DNA of 64,000 bases from Papiliotrema nemorosa (Eukaryota > Basidiomycota > Tremellomycetes > Tremellales > Rhynchogastremaceae): NCBI GenBank assembly GCA_032158125.1, contig JASKOT010000006.1, forward strand, positions 1-64,000, read 5' to 3'. Shown one piece after another: positions 33,801-42,695 of the stretch. How positions within the stretch are numbered: the first letter of the stretch is position 1; every line of letters starts with the position of its first letter. Both the position numbers and the translations under genes were made by a program. Under the pieces are notes generated by a model. It worked only from the letters and a program-made list of their open reading frames with translations. It did not search any database and had not been told where the DNA came from.

Positions 33801-34228
33801 TTGCCCTCTTCGTCTACTAAAGGCGCCTTACTTCACTCATAGAGCGTAGAAACATAGACATGTAGAACGATGCCCACGACGGGATAGCGCTGCGATGAGG
33901 GATTGCGAACAGCTGGGATTCTCATGCGCAGGCCGTAATGTGAACATGCACGTCCCGGACCCCACTGTGTTTTCGGGCCCAAAGCGTTTCTTGCACTGAT
34001 GCCGGGAAATGAGTTCAAACCATGCCGATGACTTCCGGTGATGCCAACTACTTGGACATATCCTGCAATCTGTGAGTGGGCATGCCGGAGCCTCTTACTG
34101 AAGCTACACCCGATTGCAATCTGCGTGAGCTCAACCGTTAGAAAAATCAGTATACGCGGCATGAGCGTGATGACGACAGATCATAGGCAGAAGGGAGGAA
34201 CAAATGGCGTTTCTTGCAGATAGCCTGT
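33801..34228. other. Convergent 3' region
   Basis: About 430 bp between the 3' ends of the GH16 gene and the NACHT gene. No gene recognised. It presumably holds both polyadenylation regions. Confidence 0.4.
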
Positions 34229-36337
34229 TCATACTCTTGATCGGGCGATCACTTGCAGCCGCTCAACAATCATATCCGCACGCTCTGAATGATCCTTATG
34301 GGTCGCTTTCACCATGATCTTCTCATCTACACCGTGTTTGCGAAAAGATTCGATTGCTGACCCCCATCTAGCCGAATCATCTTGGCTGCCATTGACCCAA
34401 CCGCGGCGTATAGCTTGCTGACAAACCTCGACAGTTGTTTCCCAAGGTGAAGGCACGATTTTGGGGGGCCGATCTTCATCTTCATCCCACTTCTTTGGTG
34501 CTGTAACACGCTTGTTGGGATCAAGGCCGTACACAAGTAGCGCTGTTACCATCTTAGGCTCCGTGAGCGGATAGATCGAGGCTTGTCGGCTGAATAGGTA
34601 CACCGTGCTCCAGCTGAGGATTGGATACCCCTCGCCTTCGACATAATGGCCAGCGGCGAGGTACCGTTTGACGAAATGGGTCAGGCCAAATCGGACAGCG
34701 AGAGCGAGGAAAGGATCTTCGTATGGCATTTGACCCCGCGATTCCAGAGTGCCAAAGCAGCTCCTCGCCCAGCTGTCCAGTGATTTGAGTGGATGCGCCG
34801 ACATTGGTTGTTGGCGGGCCAGGTATAGGCTGTCCAGAGAGCGGTCTAATTCCAGCATCAGATCGAATATCCGATCTTGATGACTATCAGGAGCGAGCCG
34901 AGCATGCGTAAAGGCGGTCATGATCTGTGACCACCACCCTAGGACATTTCTCGTCCGCCTTGACTTCTGTGATGAAGTCACTTTCCAGCTGAGCAATATC
35001 GTTCGAAGCAGGGTCGAGTGGGGTTCCCCCTCATACCAGCGCAGGAGACCAGCCGCTTTCTCGCTTCGAGCCCAGGTCCGTACGGTCCGATGGTAGAATG
35101 AGACGGTGGAGCGTTGAGGCGTATCCAAGTCAATAGAGAATCTCATAAGCTGCCGGGAGCATCTTTCGGTGGATGCGATTTGCTTCTGAGCCCATCTTAG
35201 CGCTCGTTGTTGATCCACCAATATTAGTCCTGACGACAACGCTGCTCTGTCTTCATATCTCATCGATAAAACCAGATCCCAAGCTGTCAGAAGGGCCGAG
35301 TCATCGTTCCGAGTCGAAGCACAGACATCCTCTCGAGCCGTGACAAGCCGCAGTACGTTTGCCGTATGCCGACGTTCTGGATCTGAAGCAACGCCGTTAA
35401 GAATGTGATCGTAAAGGTTATCGAGTCCGGTAGGAAGTCCTGAGATGCTTTCAGGATCGTTGCGAAGGTGTATATCCCAACGATTGATCTCGTTGACCGC
35501 AATTGTTGCCCATAGAAACACGCCTTCAGCTCTTGTGACAATGGTCCGAACGACCTCGGGCAGATTTGAGCCTACGTCAGAGAGACTTTGCGATACATAA
35601 TCCTCCATGTCTTTCCAAGTAGCGTCCTGCAAGCGTAGGTGTGGTTGATCTGAAAATGCTCTCTCGAATATCGGCCAGGGTCTGCTGGAAACGCAAATCT
35701 TGACGCATCGGTGGACGGCTATGACCCGAAGGAGCTGTACGATATCCTCGGGATCACCTTCAAACTCGTCGATGCCGTCGAAAAACAGGAACACTTTTCG
35801 CTGCCCCTCCGATTCGATGGATGCGAAGAGATCGATAATAGCGGCTCGCAGCTCAATGAGCTGCCAGCTGGACAGTCGTCTGACACGTTCCGCCGTGCTT
35901 GCCGTCTGCAGAAACGTCCATAGCTCTGCAAATGCGAGAGGAACAAAATACGGGTGTTGACTGAGAATTTGGTGTAGGATAGACCTGAGAGCTCCTTCAA
36001 AAGATCGTTGAGAGACGAGACCGCTTTCCCAGAAAAAGAAGCTTGCAATGTCCAGCTCCCGGTCGGCACTCCATTGTTCAAGGACAGGCCGAAGCTCGGC
36101 ACATTGCTTTATGTGTCTTAGCAGTGTAGATTTGCCGGTTCCTGGAAGTCCAGAGAACCAGAAGATGCGACTCTCGGAATCCGAAAGGAAGCGATAGAAA
36201 CTCCCTTCGGGCTCCCATACCCAGCCATACGAACCAGCATGTGACTTTGCAATCCGGACCTCGCGATCGTAGGCCTTAGGTACAGCGAGAGCGTCCAGTA
36301 CGGCCTCTAGCAAGAGAGACTCCCGTTCGGACGGCAT
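34229..36337 (-). CDS. NACHT/STAND NTPase, NLR-like, intronless
   Basis: A 702-codon uninterrupted frame from ATG 36337. The protein opens with RIAKSHAGSYGWVWEPEGSFYRFL, the linker that in fungal NLRs follows an N-terminal effector domain, then Walker A GLPGTGKST (residues about 65-73), Walker B KVFLFFDGIDEFEG (about 170-183) and a KICVSSRPWPIFE sensor. After a winged-helix-like region (ALRWAQKQ, VSFYHRTVRTW), the C-terminal part is helical with an ankyrin-like segment (DPFLALAVRFGLTHFVKRYLAAGH). Fungal proteins of this type act in non-self recognition and programmed cell death. The usual N-terminal effector is absent or lies upstream in another frame. The lack of introns is striking in this intron-rich genome. 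It could be a truncated or regulatory member, or a retrogene. Confidence 0.85.
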   Translation of the reverse strand: MPSERESLLLEAVLDALAVPKAYDREVRIAKSHAGSYGWVWEPEGSFYRFLSDSESRIFWFSGLPGTGKSTLLRHIKQCAELRPVLEQWSADRELDIASFFFWESGLVSQRSFEGALRSILHQILSQHPYFVPLAFAELWTFLQTASTAERVRRLSSWQLIELRAAIIDLFASIESEGQRKVFLFFDGIDEFEGDPEDIVQLLRVIAVHRCVKICVSSRPWPIFERAFSDQPHLRLQDATWKDMEDYVSQSLSDVGSNLPEVVRTIVTRAEGVFLWATIAVNEINRWDIHLRNDPESISGLPTGLDNLYDHILNGVASDPERRHTANVLRLVTAREDVCASTRNDDSALLTAWDLVLSMRYEDRAALSSGLILVDQQRALRWAQKQIASTERCSRQLMRFSIDLDTPQRSTVSFYHRTVRTWARSEKAAGLLRWYEGEPHSTLLRTILLSWKVTSSQKSRRTRNVLGWWSQIMTAFTHARLAPDSHQDRIFDLMLELDRSLDSLYLARQQPMSAHPLKSLDSWARSCFGTLESRGQMPYEDPFLALAVRFGLTHFVKRYLAAGHYVEGEGYPILSWSTVYLFSRQASIYPLTEPKMVTALLVYGLDPNKRVTAPKKWDEDEDRPPKIVPSPWETTVEVCQQAIRRGWVNGSQDDSARWGSAIESFRKHGVDEKIMVKATHKDHSERADMIVERLQVIARSRV

Positions 36338-36865
36338 TGACAGGATGGATAGGTGCAGGATGGGTAGGTGCGTATATCTTACGACTTCGAAGCTGGACGA
36401 TAGCAGTGGGCTGACAGCTAAGAATAACCCACCTGCCGATAAGACTCGGGCGAATTCGCCCGCTGCCTACATGTTTGTATAAGCTGCACGAAATGGTCCG
36501 ACCTTCAACACATCGTTGTTGAGCTATGAGCCTCAACACAGCAATGTCGTCCTGGCCCCTTTCATGATGAATGGACTCATGGCTCTCGTGCGCATCACTC
36601 GCCGAATGCATATCACTGCTGACGATTATTTTTTGGATGATCAACCCATGGCTATTGTGATCTCCCCCAAACGATCGAGGTTGATGAGAGAGGGGTGTTC
36701 TCCAGAACCTCTTCGCTGTCGATCAGATGATTCCCCTTCTGATCGGAAAGCTCTCAAGCAGAATGTCCTGTATTCCGTTGATCATGTGCGAATGGTGTCT
36801 CGATCTACAGCTACGAGCATGGAGCTATTTGGCGATCTCTCCCGCGTTGTACTTAGGCTTTGCCC
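36338..36865. other. Region upstream of the NACHT gene
   Basis: About 530 bp with no convincing gene. It should hold the NACHT gene promoter and the 3' end of nothing else, since the 2H gene on its right ends at 36866. A 16 bp perfect palindrome is listed separately. A lost effector exon of the NACHT gene would be sought here. Confidence 0.4.
36447..36462. promoter_or_regulatory. 16-bp perfect palindrome upstream of NACHT gene
   Basis: CGGGCGAATTCGCCCG is its own reverse complement and lies 110 bp before the NACHT ATG. It could be an operator for a dimeric regulator or form a small hairpin in the 5' leader. No second copy was found next to it. Confidence 0.35.
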
Positions 36866-37504
36866 TCAAAGTAGAACTGCTTGATCGAGTCCCAAGGCCC
36901 GCCCTTGTACTCCCATCTGTACCATCAGCAGTCGCCCGCGCTGCCAGTGACCGGATCTCAATACGGAAAGCACATACAATTCTAGTCCAATTGCCTCGCC
37001 AACTTTCTGACCAACCTTGTCGTGGTCCCCTTGCATCCCTTCAAACAACTCTTGGACCTCGTCTAGACACTTGAACACCTCCTCCTCCTTCTCCACCTTG
37101 TTCTGTATCGTCACATGTGCGACCTTTCCCCAATGCTTTTTGTCCTGTTCCGTCAATCTATCCCTATCCTCCTTGATCCCGTCTTCCAAGAATTTGAGTA
37201 ACTTTCGATGTAACCACTCTATCGACTGTCGTCGATCTCGGACAGAAACCATCACACCGCTATTCCCCATCCTCCTTGGCTCGCTCACAAACACCTCCCA
37301 TGGTGCTGTACGACTACATATGGTCTGTATCTCCTGAGACACCTCGTGATATCGATGCGCGGGGATAGCGTGAAAGAGGGTGACATGAGCTTCGAGGTGA
37401 TTTCGATGTGGAGGAAAGTATTTCTTCCGGAGAGACGTCAAAAAGTGATGGGTCTGTTTGTCTAGCGTCAATGTGATGACTATTGGCTTCCGCGGGCCCG
37501 TCAT
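36866..37504 (-). CDS. 2H phosphoesterase (2'-5' RNA ligase-like)
   Basis: A single 212-codon frame from ATG 37504. It has the two H-x-T motifs of the 2H superfamily: EAHVTLFHAIPAH near residues 37-49 and KVAHVTIQNKV near 127-137. The two histidines form the active site for cyclic phosphate or 2',3'-cyclic nucleotide chemistry, with roles in RNA repair, tRNA processing or NAD-linked cyclic phosphates. The start MTGPRKPIVITLTLDKQTHHFLTSLRKKYFPP fits the family, where the first beta strand comes within a few residues. Length matches the small 2H proteins. The gene has no intron, like its neighbour on the left. Confidence 0.8.
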   Translation of the reverse strand: MTGPRKPIVITLTLDKQTHHFLTSLRKKYFPPHRNHLEAHVTLFHAIPAHRYHEVSQEIQTICSRTAPWEVFVSEPRRMGNSGVMVSVRDRRQSIEWLHRKLLKFLEDGIKEDRDRLTEQDKKHWGKVAHVTIQNKVEKEEEVFKCLDEVQELFEGMQGDHDKVGQKVGEAIGLELYVLSVLRSGHWQRGRLLMVQMGVQGRALGLDQAVLL

Positions 37505-37775
37505 ATTTCAGCAAATAGCAACTTGATAGGGTGTAGACAATGGTCTTTCGTTGCATGAAAGATGAAGATTGAAAGGTCGGTTTGTGAAGCGACTTCGACG
37601 TCATTCGCATGACCGGCTCTACCCATCGAGGCAGGCAGAAGGTCATGTCGTGCCTCCTCGCCTTCCTTCCACATAGCTGGGGCGCATCAGACGATAACTC
37701 CTGCTAGTGATTGATGGATTTCGTATTTCATGCATGGGTGTGAGAAGAGCGGGTGCAGGACTGATTGTATACCGA

Positions 37776-38538
37776 TCACTGCCTGACCCTCCGCATCGCG
37801 CATAGATTTGGCAGGGGTCTGCCCTTGAACTGCTCACTCACATCAAAGGGGATGCTTCCAAGATCTTCGAACCCCAGCCTAGCATACAGAGGTCTACCCA
37901 TTGCCGTTCCTTCTGTAAGACACTGGTAGATCAGCTCAGCACGCGATTTCTGCCCACCTCGAGATCATCGGCATCGGCTCGATCTCTGCCGTACAGGACG
38001 AGCGCTTCGCCGACACCCCTTTTCCTCGCGATAGGAAGGACTGAGAGCCATTCAAGGACTGTACATCAGAACCGATGCTTTATGGGATTTTGACATGGAG
38101 CTGAAACAGTGACTCACTCCAGGTATCCTTGCCCTTCTTGACCGACTCCTCGATCCATGCCTTCCGTGGAGCTATATAGCTATCCCACAACTCCTGTGCG
38201 AACCTTTGCTCCCTCTCATCTGTCCACACTCCTACGTGTCCAGCATAATCCCGCACATCAGTAGACTGAGGTTTGTCCAAGACGAGCCAAATGACGGCTC
38301 CTGCCGGTTCCCCATTGATTGTCGCTAACACATAATGTACCTCTTTCGGCTCCCGATTTTGCTTTTGCTTCGCCTTCAGACGCTTGACTATCTCTTGATC
38401 TCCCTCTATGGTGCCTCGTCGGGGGTATCACGCATTGAGACCTGGTGCTTCGGGTGGAAGAGGGAATCCAGCGTTGAGCGTTTTCCAGAGGAGCGAGAGA
38501 TCATCATCGACCCCGAGCCGTTGGAGCTGCAGGGACAT
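37776..38538 (-). CDS. GNAT-family N-acetyltransferase
   Basis: Start at ATG 38538 (MSLQLQRLGVDDDLSLLWKT). A 36 bp intron joins PEAP to EGDQEIVKRLKAK, then VHYVLATINGEPAGAVIWLVL forms the central strands. After another intron, VLEWLSVLPIARKRGVGEALVLYG contains the acetyl-CoA loop R-x-x-G-x-G. The last exon reads EGTAMGRPLYARLGFEDLG, the typical GNAT end (YxxxGF), and closes with NLCAMRRVRQ at 37776. About 200 residues. The substrate is unknown; related fungal proteins acetylate small amines or antibiotics. The splice joins all keep the frame. Confidence 0.8.
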
Positions 38539-38894
38539 TGAGAGCGATACCGTCGATGAGATGTTCACAAAGGATGAAGAAGATCTGTATTCATGATTGC
38601 TCACAGACGTAACACGAAATTGCACGACAGGCGTTGGCTCGATTTATTCGACGGGGACACCGGCTGCCTCTGATAAGATCTCAGGTAACATCCGGCACTC
38701 CCGGCTCAACATAGGTATGTAGCCTTCCCTTCGCTGTCATCTCTGCACCTGCTGGTTCAGGCAGAATGTAATGCGCACAAGTCGGAGCTGTTTCTATAGG
38801 TGCACGATCGTGTGCTGCCCATCGCATCATGATCGCGCACGCCGATTTGAATACCAGGCTTCGATTGATTCATATTCCTGTCTTTAACCATTTT
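38539..38894. other. Intergenic stretch
   Basis: About 356 bp between the acetyltransferase start and the 3' end of the hydrolase gene. No gene recognised. It should hold the acetyltransferase promoter and the hydrolase polyadenylation region. Confidence 0.4.
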
Positions 38895-40025
38895 TCACTC
38901 CGATCGAAGACCCTCGGCCCAGCTATGTAGAATCTTGGTCATCGCGCCATCCTCGTACCCTAGTCCTGCATCCAATGCGGTCTCCACATGGACAGCCTTC
39001 TCAGCGACCAGCATTTGCATCTCGACCCCCTTACCTCCCCTCGTGTCCTTCTCCATCCGTTTACCAAAGGCAATGATGTCGTCTCTGAAATTTTCCCATT
39101 CGCCAAGCACAATGGTCACGCTCCGACTGGGAATGTCGCTCCAAAAGCCAGATGCGACGGAAGAGTGCGCCGGCTCTGCCCATACTTCTCCCTTTGGCTG
39201 ATACCACTGTTGAAAGCGGAGTTCTGACTCGTGCGAGACGTAGTCGAACTTTGCATTGGAGATCCAAGACGGTGTCAGAGTCGCTGTGGTGGGATGGAAT
39301 CTGACATAAGGCGAGATCAGGAGAGTGGCATGGAACCGATCCCCCGGGTTCACATCCGTGAACGCAGGATAGAAAGGGGCGGGTTGGAGAATATGGGCCA
39401 AGAGTGATAACGAAAGTGTCCCTCCGGCCGAGTCCCCAATCAAGATGATGTCCTTCAGACGCGTGCCCTGAGAGATCAGTTGCTGTATCGCGGTGTAGAT
39501 CTGCGCCGGTTGAGTTGGGTAGGTGTCCATCGGGGCGAGGTTGTATTCCGGAATGTGGACTTTAGATACCCGCAACGTCTTTGCGATCGATACGATGGCC
39601 GGTAGTTGGCCTTTGGGGTTGAGCGGACTCCGGAATCCACCTCCATGAATGTAGAATACGACTTTAGGGGAGCTTGTCGAGTCCTTGAGGGAGATGGTGT
39701 GCAATGTGACATCCGGGAATGGTTGTTCACCCGGCTCGGAAGGTACTGGTATCGTCTCGTTTGTGTGCTCCAGCGTGTGGTCTTGTGCCCATAGTCTGAT
39801 CCCCTCACCCGTGGTGAGAGCGGGCATGACATCCCGAGGATGCTCAAGGGGACCCACTTGCCGTAAAAGAGAGACGAGGACGAGGCGCTTGAATGGCCAT
39901 TTGCCGAGGTACAATGGCCAGAGGGTGATCGCTCGTCCCAATGCGCGAAAGCCGAATACACTTAGCCAGAAGGCCTGAAATATCCGGTTTCCCAAAGAGC
40001 GGGGAGGGTCGACATGGGATGGCAT
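38895..40025 (-). CDS. Alpha/beta hydrolase, HSL/steryl acetyl hydrolase-like
   Basis: An intronless 376-codon frame from ATG 40025. After an N-terminal amphipathic and hydrophobic segment (residues 10-60, including ALGRAITLWPLYLG and RLVLVSLL) that may attach it to membrane or lipid droplets, it has VVFYIHGGGFRSP (oxyanion-hole HGGG, about 125), DIILIGDSAGGTLSLSL (nucleophile elbow GDSAGG, about 195), a TIVLGEWENFRDD acid region and the AVHVETALDAG end with the catalytic histidine. These are hallmarks of the hormone-sensitive-lipase family, which deacetylates sterols or hydrolyses short esters. All three catalytic positions appear present. Confidence 0.85.
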   Translation of the reverse strand: MPSHVDPPRSLGNRIFQAFWLSVFGFRALGRAITLWPLYLGKWPFKRLVLVSLLRQVGPLEHPRDVMPALTTGEGIRLWAQDHTLEHTNETIPVPSEPGEQPFPDVTLHTISLKDSTSSPKVVFYIHGGGFRSPLNPKGQLPAIVSIAKTLRVSKVHIPEYNLAPMDTYPTQPAQIYTAIQQLISQGTRLKDIILIGDSAGGTLSLSLLAHILQPAPFYPAFTDVNPGDRFHATLLISPYVRFHPTTATLTPSWISNAKFDYVSHESELRFQQWYQPKGEVWAEPAHSSVASGFWSDIPSRSVTIVLGEWENFRDDIIAFGKRMEKDTRGGKGVEMQMLVAEKAVHVETALDAGLGYEDGAMTKILHSWAEGLRSE

Positions 40026-40283
40026 TGGTCAACAGTGTCAAGTGGCTAAGGCAGAGCTCGTACAGAAGAGGCACAGGGGGTTTTGCAAGGTAGTGTCATG
40101 ATTGTCCAGAGCCCCCAGTGTGAATCGTCGGCAAAACCCAGAGAGCGTTACCCGAGTAGAGTACCCTTATTTCCACGCATCCCCCAAAGACTACTCTCAA
40201 TAATCAGTACTTACTGACATCATTATCGCATGTGAGTGGTGCAGAGATAGGCCTGACAATTCGATCTGTATGGTATACATGGT

Positions 40284-42435
40284 ATGCATCTTTCACGGAT
40301 GGTATGTTTCGACCGAAAAGTCGCCAAGAGGTCGACGAGCAAGTCTGGTGCCGCGCGCTAAACCCATCTCGACCTGTGGGTGTCTACTGTGTCTTTGGCA
40401 ACACTCGACAACGATGCACCCAAGGTCGGGTCCATTGTTGTTGGATCTGCAGCTCATCCAGATCAAGGCGGATCCCAAGCAAGCATGCTTGGATCAACGG
40501 GCATCTCTTCATCGCTGATCAACGGGCTTTTGGCGATCCCTGGGTTATCGTCCTCGTTCCTATCTCCGACGACCGCCCGACTGGAAATCGTCGCACAAAA
40601 CCAATTAAGCTGTGGAGCTGAAACTCACGACGTGACTTCGGGATATGTGCATCTGGACGAAGGAAAGATGTTCTGGTCGCTGTTCCATGCGGACGAGGCG
40701 GTCAGGACGGGTGAAGAAGGTTTGGTGATACAATTCGAAGGTGGACCAGGAGCCAGCGGGTTCGATTTTCCCTTCATCGGTGCGCAGAGGTACTATCCCA
40801 ATGAGCAACAGCGGATACTCATGATACAGGTGCTGGTCCATGTCAGTTGAAACGCGACATCGACCTGACTGTCGAGAGTCAAGGCGACGGATCGGAGTAC
40901 CTCGAGCCTGCTCCGTACCCTTGGACCAGGTATACAAACCTGCTAGTGCTTGACTATCCAATCGGGACAGGATTTTCGACCTTTGATGAAGCGACACAGA
41001 ACCCTACGAACAGTTGCGCTGGCGCAGCGATGGATTTCGATGTGTTTCTACAGACATTTCTGCGGTCTTTCCCAGAGTTTATCCCGTGAGTATTCAGCAG
41101 CATTCATTGACGTTTTAAGGGGTAGCAAGCGAAAATAACTCATATTCAGGCAACCACTTGTGCTCAGTTCCATCTCTTACGGTGGTACGCTGATACCTCA
41201 CATCGCATCGACGATCCTCCATCACAATGAGAACGATCCAAGCTGGAGTAGGATACGGAAACAGGTGGACCATACTGTGCTCGGCAACCCGTTCAGCGAC
41301 GTGGTAGCGGAGCTGTGAGTTCCTGTCGACCCTCTACACTGTCCTTTACGACTCTAATTCACCTCAGTTCATGGCAGTACCAGACCACCTGTGTCGACAC
41401 CCCAGTCATTTATCCCGCCGAGACATGTCGAGAGATTCAATCGAGAACCCCGGAATGTCTCGACGCTTTGGCTTTTGCGGAGTCCACCGGAACATTGGAA
41501 GCTAGGAAGACTGCTACCGAAACGTGCGTCGGGAACGTCGATAAGATGTGGAAGGATGTTTTGCAAAATAAGTTTTATCGGTCTGAGGAAGCTGTGAGTG
41601 TCACGACTCCTGTGAAGACTTCCTGGGATTGGTCCTCTTGACGATACTCTCTTGACGAGATCGATCAGGGAAGTCAGCTGAATGAAAGTGTTTCCCTGGT
41701 AACAAGTGCTTTTGGTGGCAGGACTCACTCACGGCGTTCATGAACAAGCCATTTGTGCGAGGACTGGTGAGGCACCAACTATCCCATCTCATGCTGTCTC
41801 GGAGCGACAGAGTAAAAGATGGCTCATCGTCCAGCTTGGCGTGGAGCACCTACTGAAGTGGAACTACATTGGACCTGCTTTTCCTCGCTTTCTCAGCCAC
41901 TCGGACAAGTGGGTGAACCTCTCGACGTCAGCTGAATCTAGCATTCAATCCGCCTTCCATCTACTTGAACCTATCTTGAACGCTGGGACAAAGCTCTTTG
42001 GTCAGCACACCTCGTCGCTCTTCGGCCCACCCCGCTGATGAGACAGTGTACAGCGGACTTGAGGATACGATCTGTGGCTGGCGGACCAGTCTTTCATGGG
42101 TGAGACACATCGGCGCCATGTCCGTGGAAGCGACTTATCCTCCAGATGTGACGGCTTCCTTCTCGACACTTGGACCAGTTCCGAGCGCATGGGGATAGAT
42201 TTGACGCGCTTCCCGAGGGGTCTGTTGTGGATGGGGACGTGATGAACGCAGGGAGTGATTATACTCTGATGAGGGTTCAGCGGGCAGGTCATGTTGTACG
42301 TGTCTCCTTGGGCCGCCTACGGCACATGTTGACGCAGCATCGTTGACTGTATAGGCGCAAGATTCGGTTCCTCAGTTGACCCAGGCGATCATTCGAGAAG
42401 CAGTCCGAGGGAGAAACTACGACCCTTTGCTCTGA
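40284..42435 (+). CDS. Serine carboxypeptidase-like protein (S10)
   Basis: The start is uncertain; candidate ATGs at 40284 and 40299 require an intron before the exon around 40380-40840. Clear S10 elements follow: LVIQFEGGPGASGFDFPF (family consensus NGGPGSSS), NLLVLDYPIGTGFSTF (the VDQPxGxGFS region), SSISYGGTLIPHIAS with the nucleophile serine, a cysteine-rich insert (QTTCVDTPVIYPAETC), VYSGLEDTICGW with the catalytic aspartate and VQRAGHVV with the histidine. It ends RGRNYDPLL at 42435. The glutamate before the nucleophile (usually ESYGG) is isoleucine here, and GPGSSS is GPGASG, so activity may be altered. These enzymes act in the vacuole or outside the cell to remove C-terminal residues; no clear signal peptide could be placed because the 5' end is unresolved. 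Confidence 0.78.
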
Positions 42436-42695
42436 TTTGGTCTGTTAGGCAATGTCATATGCATTCCATTCAGCCGCATAACCCCGTGTGCATTCTGAAG
42501 GTGTTCTGACCTTTACAGCTAAGATCTGCATATAGAATGTTACGAATACGTACAGTACTCGAGTACTCTACGGTGGTATGGTTGTCGGAACCAAATATAC
42601 CGACCAATGGGTGATCGGGCGATTATAACACTCTACACCCACCGTTCCTCCCTCACATCCTCCCTGCAGTGCTCGAGGCGCATGCTCAAGGCATC

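Noticed and set aside
39549..39558. CGGAATGTGG as a further copy of the cluster motif
   Set aside because: It differs in the second half-site and lies inside the coding region of the alpha/beta hydrolase.
41451..41460. CGGAATGTCT as a further copy of the cluster motif
   Set aside because: It lacks the CCG half and lies inside an exon of the S10 carboxypeptidase-like gene.
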